Of a DNA stretch of 64,000 nt, positions 38,120 to 50,801 are shown piece after piece. This DNA comes from Hydractinia symbiolongicarpus (Eukaryota; Cnidaria; Hydrozoa; Anthoathecata; Hydractiniidae): the NCBI RefSeq assembly GCF_029227915.1, contig NC_079879.1:30944501-31008500 (forward strand), read 5' to 3'. The notes beneath the pieces were generated by a model. That model saw only the letters and a list, made by a program, of their open reading frames with translations. It had not been told where the DNA came from and did not search any database. The number at the start of each line of letters is the position of its first letter. Position 1 is the first letter of the stretch. The position numbers and the translations under genes are program-made.

Positions 38120-38699
38120 ATGAAAACATTTTTGAAAACTACAAGTCTCATGCGTTTTAGTGGTGAGAAAAAAATTTAAAAAATCGTTCGGAAAATGAGT
38201 TTACTTCCTGGGTACTTTCTTTGTATACTTTTGACTATACGGGCCGAGTCCGGGATTTACGGGAAATCGCGGGTTTTCGTTTGCCGGCGATTAAACTTCT
38301 TTTATTCAGCGTCTCATCAAAAATGAAAACAAGTTTGAAGACTACAAGTCTCATGCGTTTTAGTGATGAAAAAATAATTTAAAAAATCGTTCGGGAAATG
38401 AGTTTACTCCCTGGGTACTTTCTTTGTATACTTTTGACTATACGGGCCAAGCCCGGGATTTAGGGGAAATCGCTGGTTTTCGTTTGCCGGCGATTAAACC
38501 TCTTTCATTAAGCGTCTCATCAAAAATGAAAACATTTTTGAAAACTACAAGTCTCATGCGTTTTAGTGGTGAAAAAATAATTTAAAAAATCGTTGTGGAA
38601 ATGAGTTTACTCACAGGGTACTTTCTTTGTATACATTCGACTATACGGGCCAAGCCCGGGATTTACGGGAAATCACGGGTTTTCGTTTGCCGGCGATTA
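38091..38699 (+). repeat. Trimer tandem repeat, copy 2 (609 bp)
   Basis: Direct continuation of the trimer above, with the same three subtypes in order. It ends where the CTTCTTTCATTAAG and CATCAAGAATG forms replace CCTCTTTCATTAAG and CATCAAAAATG. Confidence 0.8.
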
Positions 38700-40035
38700 A
38701 ACTTCTTTCATTAAGCGTCTCATCAAGAATGAAAACATTTTTGAAAACTACAAGTCTCATGCGTTTCAGTGGTGAAAAAAAAAATTAAAAAATCGTTCGG
38801 AAAATGAGTTTACTTCCTGGGTACTTTCTTTGTATACTTTTGACTATACGGGCCGAGTCCGGGATTTACGGGAAATCGCGGGTTTTTGTTTGCCGGCGAT
38901 TAAACTTCTTTTATTCAGCGTCTCATCAAAAATGAAAACAAGTTTGAAGACTACAAGCCTCATGCGTTTTAGTGGTGAAAAAATAATTTAAAAAATCGTT
39001 CGGGAAATGAGTTTACTCCCTGGGTACTTTCTTTGTATACTTTTGACTATACGGCCAAGCCCGGGATTTACTGGAAATCGTGGGTTTTCGTTTGCCGGGG
39101 ATTAAACTTCTTTTATTCAGCGTCTCATAAAAAATGAAAACATTTTTGAAAACTACAAGTCTTATGCGTTTTAGTGGTGAAAAAATAATTTAAAAAATCG
39201 TTGTGGAAATAAGTTTACTCACAGGGTACTTTCTTTGTATACATTCGACTGTACGGGCCAAGCCCGGGATTTACGGGAAATCACGGGTTTTCGTTTGCCG
39301 GCGATTAAACCTCTTTCATTAAGCGTCTCATCAAAAATGAAAAATTTTTTGAAAACTACCAGTCTCATGCGTTTTAGTGGTGAAAAAAAAATTTAAAAAT
39401 TCGTTCGGGAAATGAGTTTACTCCCTGGGTACTTTCTTTGTATACTTTTGACTATACGGGCCAAGCCCGGGATTTACGGGAAATCGCGGGTTTTCGTTTG
39501 CCGGCGATTAAACTTCTTTTATTCAGCGTCTCATAAAAAATGAAAACATTTTTGAAAACTACAAGTCTTATGAGTTTTAGTGGTGAAAAAATAATTTAAA
39601 AAATCCTTGTGGAAATGAGTTGACTCACAGGGTACTTTCTTTGTATACATTCGACTATACGGGCCAAGCCCGGAATTTACGGGAAATCGCGGGTTTTCGT
39701 TTGCCGGCGATTAAACCTCTTTCATTAAGCGTCTCATCAAAAATGAAAACATTTTTGAAAACTACAAGTCTCATGCGTTTTAGTGGTGAGAAAAAAATTT
39801 AAAAAATCGTTCGGAAAATGAGTTTACTTCCTGGGTACTTTCTTTGTATACTTTGGACTATACGGGCCGAGTCCGGGATTTACGGGAAATCGCGGGTTTT
39901 CGTTTGCCGGCGATTAAACTTCTTTTATTCAGCGTCTCATCAAAAATGAAAACAAGTTTGAAGACTACAAGTCTCATGCGTTTTAGTGGTGAAAAAATAA
40001 TTTAAAAAATCGTTCGGGAAATGAGTTTACTCCCT

Positions 40036-43000
40036 GGGAACTTTCTTTGTATACTTTTGACTTTACAGGCCGAGTCCGGGATTTACGGGAAATCGCAGGT
40101 TTTCGTTTGCCGGCGATTAAACTTCTTTTATTCAGCGTCTCATCAAAAATGAAAACAAGTTTGAAGACTACAAGTCTCATGCGTTTTAGTGTTGAAAAAA
40201 AAATTTAAAAAATCGTTCGGAAAATGAGTTTACCTCCTGTGTACTTTCTTTGTATACTTTTGACTATACGGGCCGAGTCCGGGATTTACGGGAAATCGCG
40301 GGTTTTTGTTTGCCGGCGATTAAACTTCTTTTATTCAGCGTCTCATCAAAAATGAAAACATTTTTGAAAACTACAAGTCTTATGCGTTTTAGTGGTGAAA
40401 AAATAATTTAAAAAATCGTTGTGGAAATAAGTTTACTCACAGGGTACTTTTTTTGTATACATTCGACTGTACGGGCCAAGCCCGGGATTTACGGGAAATC
40501 GCGGGTTTTCGTTTGCCGGCGATTAAACCTCTTTCATTAAGCGTATCATCAAAAATGAAAACAAGTTTGAAGACTACAAGTCTCATGCGTTTTAGTGGTG
40601 AAAAAAAAATTTAAAAAATCGTTCGGAAAATGAGTTTACTTCCTGGGTACTTTCTTTGTATACTTTTGACTATACGGGCCGAGTCTGGGATTTACGGGAA
40701 ATCGCAGGTTTTTGTTTGCCGGCGATTAAACTTCTTTTATTCAGCGTCTCATCAAAAATGAAAACAAGTTTGAAGACTACAAGTCTCATGCGTTTTAGTG
40801 TTGAAAAAAAAATTTAAAAAATCGTTCGGAAAATGAGTTTACCTCCTGGGTACTTTCTTTGTATACTTTTGACTATACGGGCCGAGTCCGGGATTTACGG
40901 GAAATCGCGGGTTTTTGTTTGCCGGCGATTAAACTTCTTTTATTCAGCGTCTCATCAAAAATGAAAACATTTTTGAAAACTACAAGTCTTATGCGTTTTA
41001 GTGGTGAAAAAATAATTTAAAAAATCGTTGTGGAAATAAGTTTACTCACAGGGTACTTTTTTTGTATACATTCGACTGTACGGGCCAAGCCCGGGATTTA
41101 CGGGAAATCGCGGGTTTTCGTTTGCCGGCGATTAAACCTCTTTCATTAAGCGTATCATCAAAAATGAAAACAAGTTTGAAGACTACAAGTCTCATGCGTT
41201 TTAGTGGTGAAAAAAAAATTTAAAAAATCGTTCGGAAAATGAGTTTACTTCCTGGGTACTTTCTTTGTATACTTTTGACTATACGGGCCGAGTCTGGGAT
41301 TTACGGGAAATCGCAGGTTTTTGTTTGCCGGCGATTAAACTTCTTTTATTCAGCGTCTCATCAAAAATGAAAACAAGTTTGAAGACTACAAGCCTCTTGC
41401 GTTTTAGTGGTGAAAAAATAATTTAAAAAATCGTTCGGGAAATGAGTTTACTCCCTGGGTACTTTCTTTGTATACTTTTGACTATACGGCCAAGCCCGGG
41501 ATTTACGGGAAATCGTGGGTTTTCGTTTGCCGGGGATTAAACTTCTTTTATTCAGCGTCTCATAAAAAATGAAAACATTTTTGAAAACTACAAGTCTTAT
41601 GCGTTTTAGTGGTGAAAAAATAATTTAAAAAATCGTTGTGGAAATAAGTTTACTCACAGGGAACTTTCTTTGTATACTTTTGACTTTACAGGCCGAGTTC
41701 GGGATTTACGGGAAATCGCAGGTTTTCGTTTGCCGGCGATTAAACATCTTTTATTCAGCGTCTCATCAAAAATGAAAACAAATTTGAAGACTACAAGTCT
41801 CATGCGTTTTAGTGGTGAAAAAAAAATTTAAAAAATCGTTCGGAAAATGAGTTTACTTCCTGGGTACTTTCTTTGTATACTTTTGACTATACGGGCCGAG
41901 TCCGGGATTTACGGGAAATCGCGGGTTTTTGTTTGCCGGCGATTAAACTTCTTTTATTCAGCGTCTCATCAAAAATGAAAACAAGTTTGAAGACTACAAG
42001 CCTCATGCGTTTTAGTGGTGAAAAAATAATTTAAAAAATCGTTCGGGAAATGAGTTTACTCCCTGGGTACTTTCTTTGTATACTTTTGACTATACGGCCA
42101 AGCCCGGGATTTACTGGAAATCGTGGGTTTTCGTTTGCCGGGGATTAAACTTCTTTTATTCAGCGTCTCATAAAAAATGAAAACATTTTTGAAAACTACA
42201 AGTCTTATGCGTTTTAGTGGTGAAAAAATAATTTAAAAAATCGTTGTGGAAATAAGTTTACTCACAGGGTACTTTTTTTGTATACATTCGACTGTACGGG
42301 CCAAGCCCGGGATTTACGGGAAATCGCGGGTTTTCGTTTGCCGGCGATTAAACCTCTTTCATTAAGCGTATCATCAAAAATGAAAACAAGTTTGAAGACT
42401 ACAAGCCTCATGCGTTTTAGTGTGAAAAAATAATTTAAAAAATCGTTCGGGAAATGAGTTTACTCCCTGGGTACTTTCTTTGTATACTTTTGACTATACG
42501 GCCAAGCCCGGGATTTACTGGAAATCGTGGGTTTTCGTTTGCCGGGGATTAAACTTCTTTTATTCAGCGTCTCATAAAAAATGAAAACATTTTTGAAAAC
42601 TACAAGTCTTATGCGTTTTAGTGGTGAAAAAATAATTTAAAAAATCGTTGTGGAAATAAGTTTACTCACAGGGTACTTTTTTTGTATACATTCGACTGTA
42701 CGGGCCAAGCCCGGGATTTACGGGAAATCGCGGTTTTTCGTTTGCCGGCGATTAAACCTCTTTCATTAAGCGTATCATCAAAAAAGAAAAATTTTTTGAA
42801 AACTACCAGTCTCATGCGTTTTAGTGGTGAAAAAAAAATTTAAAAATTCGTTCGGGAAATGAGTTTACTCCCTGGGTACTTTCTTTGTATACATTCTACT
42901 ACACGGGCCAAGCCCGGGATTTAGGGGAAATCGCTGGTTTTCGTTTGCCGGCGATTAAACCTCTTTCATTAAGCGTCTCATCAAAAATGAAAACATTTTT

Positions 43001-46000
43001 GAAAACTAAAAGTCTCATGCGTTTTAGTGGTGAAAAAATAATATAAAAAATCGTTCGGGAAATGAGTTTACTCCCTGGGTACTTTCTTTGTATACTTTTG
43101 ACTATACGCGCCAAGCCCGGGATTTACGGGAAATGGCGGGTTTTCGTTTGCCGGCGATTAAACTTCTTTTATTCAGTGTCTCATCAAAAATGAAAACATT
43201 TTCGAAAACTACAAGTCTCATGCCTTTTAGTGGTGAAAAAATAATTTAAAAAATCGTTCGGTAAATGAGTTTACTCCCTGGGTACTTTCTTTGTATACTT
43301 TTAACTATACGGGCCAAGCCCGGGATTTACGGGAAATCGCGGGTTTTCGTTTGCCGGCGATTAAACTTCTTTTATTCAGCGTCTCATAAAAAATGAAAAC
43401 ATTTTTGAAAACTACAAGTCTTATGAGTTTTAGTGGTGAAAAAATAATTTAAAAAATCCTTGTGGAAATGAGTTGACTCACAGGGTACTTTCTTTGTATA
43501 CATTCGACTATACGGGCCAAGCCCGGAATTTACGGGAAATCGCGGGTTTTCGTTTGCCGGCGATTAAACCTCTTTCATTAAGCGTCTCATCAAAAATGAA
43601 AACATTTTTGAAAACTACAAGTCTCATGCGTTTTAGTGGTGAGAAAAAAATTTAAAAAATCGTTCGGAAAATGAGTTTACTTCCTGGGTACTTTCTTTGT
43701 ATACTTTTGACTATACGGGCCGAGTCCGGGATTTACGGGAAATCGCGGGTTTTCGTTTGCCGGCGATTAAACTTCTTTTATTCAGCGTCTCATCAAAAAT
43801 GAAAACAAGTTTGAAGACTACAAGTCTCATGCGTTTTAGTGATGAAAAAATAATTTAAAAAATCGTTCGGGAAATGAGTTTACTCCCTGGGTACTTTCTT
43901 TGTATACTTTTGACTATACGGGCCAAGCCCGGGATTTAGGGGAAATCGCTGGTTTTCGTTTGCCGGCGATTAAACCTCTTTCATTAAGCGTCTCATCAAA
44001 AATGAAAACATTTTTGAAAACTACAAGTCTCATGCGTTTTAGTGGTGAAAAAATAATTTAAAAAATCGTTGTGGAAATGAGTTTACTCACAGGGTACTTT
44101 CTTTGTATACATTCGACTATACGGGCCAAGCCCGGGATTTACGGGAAATCACGGGTTTTCGTTTGCCGGCGATTAAACCTCTTTCATTAAGCGTCTCATC
44201 AAAAATGAAAACATTTTTGAAAACTACAAGTCTCATGCGTTTTAGTGGTGAGAAAAAAATTTAAAAAATCGTTCGGAAAATGAGTTTACTTCCTGGGTAC
44301 TTTCTTTGTATACTTTTGACTATACGGGCCGAGTCCGGGATTTACGGGAAATCGCGGGTTTTCGTTTGCCGGCGATTAAACTTCTTTTATTCAGCGTCTC
44401 ATCAAAAATGAAAACAAGTTTGAAGACTACAAGTCTCATGCGTTTTAGTGATGAAAAAATAATTTAAAAAATCGTTCGGGAAATGAGTTTACTCCCTGGG
44501 TACTTTCTTTGTATACTTTTGACTATACGGGCCAAGCCCGGGATTTAGGGGAAATCGCTGGTTTTCGTTTGCCGGCGATTAAACCTCTTTCATTAAGCGT
44601 CTCATCAAAAATGAAAACATTTTTGAAAACTACAAGTCTCATGCGTTTTAGTGGTGAAAAAATAATTTAAAAAATCGTTGTGGAAATGAGTTTACTCACA
44701 GGGTACTTTCTTTGTATACATTCGACTATACGGGCCAAGCCCGGGATTTACGGGAAATCACGGGTTTTCGTTTGCCGGCGATTAAACTTCTTTCATTAAG
44801 CGTCTCATCAAGAATGAAAACATTTTTGAAAACTACAAGTCTCATGCGTTTCAGTGGTGAAAAAAAAAATTAAAAAATCGTTCGGAAAATGAGTTTACTT
44901 CCTGGGTACTTTCTTTGTATACTTTTGACTATACGGGCCGAGTCCGGGATTTACGGGAAATCGCGGGTTTTTGTTTGCCGGCGATTAAACTTCTTTTATT
45001 CAGCGTCTCATCAAAAATGAAAACAAGTTTGAAGACTACAAGCCTCATGCGTTTTAGTGGTGAAAAAATAATTTAAAAAATCGTTCGGGAAATGAGTTTA
45101 CTCCCTGGGTACTTTCTTTGTATACTTTTGACTATACGGCCAAGCCCGGGATTTACTGGAAATCGTGGGTTTTCGTTTGCCGGGGATTAAACTTCTTTTA
45201 TTCAGCGTCTCATAAAAAATGAAAACATTTTTGAAAACTACAAGTCTTATGCGTTTTAGTGGTGAAAAAATAATTTAAAAAATCGTTGTGGAAATAAGTT
45301 TACTCACAGGGTACTTTCTTTGTATACATTCGACTGTACGGGCCAAGCCCGGGATTTACGGGAAATCACGGGTTTTCGTTTGCCGGCGATTAAACCTCTT
45401 TCATTAAGCGTCTCATCAAAAATGAAAAATTTTTTGAAAACTACCAGTCTCATGCGTTTTAGTGGTGAAAAAAAAATTTAAAAATTCGTTCGGGAAATGA
45501 GTTTACTCCCTGGGTACTTTCTTTGTATACTTTTGACTATACGGGCCAAGCCCGGGATTTACGGGAAATCGCGGGTTTTCGTTTGCCGGCGATTAAACTT
45601 CTTTTATTCAGCGTATCATAAAAAATGAAAACATTTTTGAAAACTACAAGTCTTATGAGTTTTAGTGGTGAAAAAATAATTTAAAAAATCCTTGTGGAAA
45701 TGAGTTGACTCACAGGGTACTTTCTTTGTATACATTCGACTATACGGGCCAAGCCCGGAATTTACGGGAAATCGCGGGTTTTCGTTTGCCGGCGATTAAA
45801 CCTCTTTCATTAAGCGTCTCATCAAAAATGAAAACATTTTTGAAAACTACAAGTCTCATGCGTTTTAGTGGTGAGAAAAAAATTTAAAAAATCGTTCGGA
45901 AAATGAGTTTACTTCCTGGGTACTTTCTTTGTATACTTTGGACTATACGGGCCGAGTCCGGGATTTACGGGAAATCGCGGGTTTTCGTTTGCCGGCGATT

Positions 46001-46120
46001 AAACTTCTTTTATTCAGCGTCTCATCAAAAATGAAAACAAGTTTGAAGACTACAAGTCTCATGCGTTTTAGTGGTGAAAAAATAATTTAAAAAATCGTTC
46101 GGGAAATGAGTTTACTCCCT
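40036..46120 (+). repeat. 31-monomer tandem duplication, copy 2 (30 monomers)
   Basis: This copy lacks one monomer that lies at about 36,110-36,320 in copy 1, so the shift changes from 6288 to 6085 bp. The loss falls between two ATGAAAACAAGTTTG starts. It ends near 46,120 at the position equivalent to 40035, after which the array continues with CCAAGCCCGGGATTTAGGGG. The near identity implies a very recent event, or a collapse or duplication error in the assembly. Confidence 0.88.
43567..44784 (+). repeat. Trimer pair repeated inside duplication copy 2
   Basis: This is the counterpart of 37,482-38,699 at a shift of 6085 bp. It again shows two successive three-monomer units carrying GTGAGAAAAAAATTT and AGTGATGAAAAAATA. 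The trimer duplication therefore came before the 31-monomer duplication. Confidence 0.8.
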
Positions 46121-49100
46121 GGGTACTTTCTTTGTATACTTTTGACTATACGGGCCAAGCCCGGGATTTAGGGGAAATCGCTGGTTTTCGTTTGCCGGCG
46201 ATTAAACCTCTTTCATTAAGCGTCTCATCAAAAATGAAAACATTTTTGAAAACTACAAGTCTCATGCGTTTTAGTGGTGAAAATTAATTTAAAAAATCGT
46301 TCGGAAATTGAGTTTACTTCCTGGGTACTTTCTTTGTATACTTTTGACTATACGGGCCGAGTCCGGGATTTACGGGAAATCGCGGGATTTCGTTTGCCGG
46401 CGATTAAACTTCTTTTATTCAGCGTCCCATCAAAAATGAAAACATTTTTGAAAACTACAAGTCTCATGCGTTTTAGTGGTGAAAAAATAATATAAAAAAT
46501 CGTTCGGGAAATGAGTTTACTTCCTGGGTACTTTCTTTGTATACTTTTGACTATACGCGCCAAGCCCGGGATTTACGGGAAATGGCGGGTTTTCGTTTGC
46601 CGGCGATTAAACTTCTTTTATTCAGTGTCTCATCAAAAATGAAAACATTTTTGAAAACTAAAAGTCTCATGCGTTTTAGTGGTGAAAAGATAATTTAAAA
46701 AATCGTTTTGGAAATGAGTTTACTCACAAGCTACTTTCTGTGTATACATTCGACTATACGGGCCATGCCCGGGATTTACGGGACATCGCGGGTTTTTTTT
46801 TGCCGGCGATTAAACCACTTTCATTAAGCGTCTCATCAAAAATGAACACATTTTTGAAAACTACAAGTCTCATGCGTTTTAGTGGTGAAAAAATAATTTA
46901 AAAAATCGTTCGGAAATTGAGTTTACTTCCTGGGTACTTTCTTTGTATACTTTTGACTATACGGGCCAAGCCCGGGATTTACGGGAAATCGCGGGTTTTC
47001 GTTTGCCGGCGATTAAACTTCTTTTATTCAGCGTCTCATGAAAAATGAAAACATTTTTGAAAACTACAAGTCCTATGAGTTTTAGTGGTGAAAAAATAAT
47101 TTAAAAAATCGTTGTGGAAATGAGTTGACTCACAGATACTTTCTTTGTATACATTCGACTATACGGGCCAAGCCCGGAATTTACTGGAAATCGCGGGTTT
47201 TCGTTTGCCAGCGATTAAACCTCTTTCATTAAGCGTCTCATCAAAAATGAAAACATTTTTGAAAACTACAAGTCTCATGCGTTTTAGCGGTGAGAAAAAA
47301 ATTTAAAAAATCGTTCGGAAAATGAGTTTACTTCCTGGGTACTTTCTTTGTATACTTTTGACTATACGGGCCGAGTCCGGGATTTACAGGAAATCGCGGG
47401 TTTTCGTTTGCCGGCGATTAAACTTCTTTTATTCAGCGTCTCATCAAAAATGAAAACAAGTTTGAAGACTACAAGCCTCATGCGTTTTAGTGGTGAAAAA
47501 ATAATTTAAAAAATCGTTCGTGAAATGAGTTTACTCCCTGGGTACTTTCTTTGTATACTTTTGACTATACGGCCAAGCCCGGGATTTACTGGAAATCGTG
47601 GGTTTTCGTTTGCCGGGGATTAAACTTCTTTTATTCAGCGTCTCATAAAAAATGAAAAGATTTTTGAAAACTACAAGTCTTATGCGTTTTAGTGGTGAAA
47701 AAATAATTTAAAAAATCGTTGTGGAAATAAGTTTACTCACAGGGTACTTTCTTTGTATACATTCGACTGTACGGGCCAAGCCCGGGATTTACGGGAAATC
47801 GCGGGTTTTCGTTTGCCGGCGATTAAACCTCTTTCATTAAGCGTCTCATCAAAAATGAAAAATTTTTTGAAAACTACCAGTCTCATGCGTTTTAGTGGTG
47901 AAAAAAAAATTTAAAAATTCGTTCGGGAAATGAGTTTACTCCCTGGGTACTTTCTTTGTATACTTTTGACTATACGGGCCAAGCCCGGGATTTACGGGAA
48001 ATCGCGGGTTTTCGTTTGCCGGCGATTAAACTTCTTTTATTCAGCGTCTCATAAAAAATGAAAACATTTTTGAAAACTACAAGTCTTATGAGTTTTAGTG
48101 GTGAAAAAATAATTTAAAAAATCCTTGTGGAAATGAGTTGACTCACAGGGTACTTTCTTTGTATACATTCGACTATACGGGCCAAGCCCGGAATTTACGG
48201 GAAATCGCGGGTTTTCGTTTGCCGGCGATTAAACCTCTTTCATTAAGCGTCTCATCAAAAATGAAAACATTTTTGAAAACTACAAGTCTCATGCGTTTTA
48301 GTGGTGAGAAAAAAATTTAAAAAATCGTTCGGAAAATGAGTTTACTTCCTGGGTACTTTCTTTGTATACTTTTGACTATACGGGCCGAGTCCGGGATTTA
48401 CGGGAAATCGCGGGTTTTCGTTTGCCGGCGATTAAACTTCTTTTATTCAGCGTCTCATCAAAAATGAAAACAAGTTTGAAGACTACAAGTCTCATGCGTT
48501 TTAGTGGTGAAAAAATAATTTAAAAAATCGTTCGGGAAATGAGTTTACTCCCTGGGTACTTTCTTTGTATACTTTTGACTATACGGGCCAAGACCGGGAT
48601 TTAGGGGAAATCGCTGGTTTTCGTTTGCCGGCGATTAAACCTCTTTCATTAAGCGTCTCATCAAAAATGAAAACATTTTTGAAAACTACAAGTCTCATGC
48701 GTTTTAGTGGTGAAAAAATAATATAAAAAATCGTTCGGAAATTGAGTTTACTTCCTGGGTACTTTCTTTGTATACTTTTGACTATACGGGCCGAGTCCGG
48801 GATTTACGGGAAATCGCGGGATTTCGTTTGCCGGCGATTAAACTTCTTTTATTCAGCGTCCCATCAAAAATGAAAACATTTTTGAAAACTACAAGTCTCA
48901 TGCGTTTTAGTGGTGAAAAAATAATATAAAAAATCGTTCGGGAAATGAGTTTACTCCCTGGGTACTTTCTTTGTATACTTTTGACTATACGCGCCAAGCC
49001 CGGGATTTACGGGAAATGGCGGGTTTTCGTTTGCCGGCGATTAAACTTCTTTTATTCAGTGTCTCATCAAAAATGAAAACATTTTTGAAAACTAAAAGTC

Positions 49101-49340
49101 TCATGCGTTTTAGTGGTGAAAAGATAATTTAAAAAATCGTTTTGGAAATGAGTTTACTCACAAGCTACTTTCTGTGTATACATTCGACTATACGGGCCAT
49201 GCCCGGGATTTACGGGAAATCGCGGGTTTTCTTTTGCCGGCGATTAAACCACTTTCATTAAGCGTCTCATCAAAAATGAACACATTTCTGAAAACTACAA
49301 GTCTCATGCGTTTTAGTGGTGAAAAAATAATTTAAAAAAT
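45290..49340 (+). repeat. 12-mer pair (period about 2434 bp)
   Basis: About 45,290-46,900 recurs at about 47,725-49,335. Markers are ATGAAAAATTTTTTG (near 45,422 and 47,856), CTTGTGGAAATGAGTTGAC, the GTCCCATC unit, and CTCACAAGC at 46725 and 49159. The segment between them (about 46,900-47,720) matches about 52,590-53,300 instead: both carry CACAGATACTTTC (47131 and 52814) and GTCCTATGAG. Confidence 0.75.
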
Positions 49341-49379
49341 CGTTCGGAAAATGAGTTTACTCCCTGGGTACTTTCTTTG

Positions 49380-50801
49380 TATACTTTTGACTATACGGGC
49401 CGAGTCCGGGATTTACGGGAAATCGCGGGTTTTCGTTTGCCGGCGATTAAACTTCTTTTATTCAGCGTCTCATCAAAAATGAAAACAAGTTTGAAGACTA
49501 CAAGCCTCATGCGTTTTAGTGGTGAAAAAATAATTTAAAAAATCGTTCGGGAAATGAGTTTACTCCCTGGGTACTTTCTTTGTATACTTTTGACTATACG
49601 GGCCAAGCCCGGGATTTACGGGAAATCGTGGGTTTTCATTTGCTGGGGATTAAACTTCTTTTAATCAGCGTCTCATAAAAAATGAAAACATTTTTGAAAA
49701 CTACAAGTCTTATGCGTTTTAGTTGTGAAAAAATAATTTAAAAAATCGTTGTGGAAATGAGTTTACTCACAGGGTACTTTCTTTGTATACATTCGACTGT
49801 ACGGGCCAAGCCCGGGATTTACGGGAAATCGCGGGTTTTGTTTTGCCGGCGATTAAACCTCTTTCATTAAGCGTCTCATCAAAAATGAAAACATTTTTGA
49901 AAACTACAAGTCTCATGCGTTTTAGTGGTGAAAAAAAAATTTAAAAATTCGTTCGGGAAATGAGTTTACTCCCTGGGTACTTTCTTTGTATACATTCGAC
50001 TACACGGGCCAAGCCCGGGATTTAGGGGAAATCGCTGGTTTTCGTTTGCCGGCGATTAAACGTCTTTTATTCAGTGTCTCATCAAAAATGAAAACATTTT
50101 TGAAAACTACAAGTCTCATGCGTTTTAGTGGTGAAAAAATAATTTAAAAAATCGTTTTGGAAATGAGTTTACTCACAAGCTACTTTCTGTGTATACATTC
50201 GACTATACGGGCCATGCCCGGGATTTACAGGAAATCGCGGGTTTTCTTTTGCCGGCGATTAAACCACTTTCATTAAGCGTCTCATCAAAAATGAACACAT
50301 TTCTGAAAACTACAAGTCTCATGCGTTTTAGTGGTAAAAAAATAATTTAAAAAATCGTTCGGGAAATGAGTTTACTCCCTGGGTACTTTCTTTGTATACT
50401 TTTGACTATACGGGCCAAGCCCGGGATTTACGGGAAATCGCGGGTTTTCGTTTGCCGGCGATTAAACTTCTTTTATTCAGCGTCTCATAAAAAATGAAAA
50501 CATTTTTGAAAACTACAAGTCTTATGAGTTTTAGTGGTGAAAAAATAATTTAAAAAATCGTTGTGGAAATGAGTTGACTCACAGGGTACTTTCTTTGTAT
50601 ACATTCGACTATAAGGGCCAAGCCCGGAATTTACGGGAAATCGCGGGTTTTCGTTTGCCGGCGATTAAACCTCTTTCATTAAGCGTCTCATCAAAAATGA
50701 AAACATTTTTGAAAATTACAAGTCTCATGCGTTTTAGTGGTGAGAAAAAAATTTTAAAAAATCGTTCGGAAAATGAGTTTACTTCCTGGGTACTTTCTTT
50801 G
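49380..50801 (+). repeat. 7-mer tandem duplication, copy 1 (1422 bp)
   Basis: This seven-monomer block is repeated directly by the next feature. Markers are TTTTCATTTGCTGGGG with TTTTAATCAG, TTTTAGTTGTG, AAACGTCTTTTATTCAG, CTCACAAGC (50174) and CTATAAGGGCC. The copy has one extra T in GAGAAAAAAATTTTAAAA near 50,755. That lets a reading frame run through two monomers (50574-50960), an accident of the indel rather than a gene. Confidence 0.8.

Larger units (their letters stand above)
33748..40035 (+). repeat. 31-monomer tandem duplication, copy 1 (6288 bp)
   Basis: Sequence from GGGAACTTTC at 33748 restarts at 40036, a shift of 6288 bp (31 monomers). The match is nearly perfect by eye: the two substitutions I found are G/T at 33952 vs 40240 and C/A at 39530 vs 45615, plus one lost monomer in copy 2. 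The junction at 40035/40036 joins a CTCCCTGGG left half to a GGGAACTTTC right half, giving a hybrid monomer. Confidence 0.9.
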
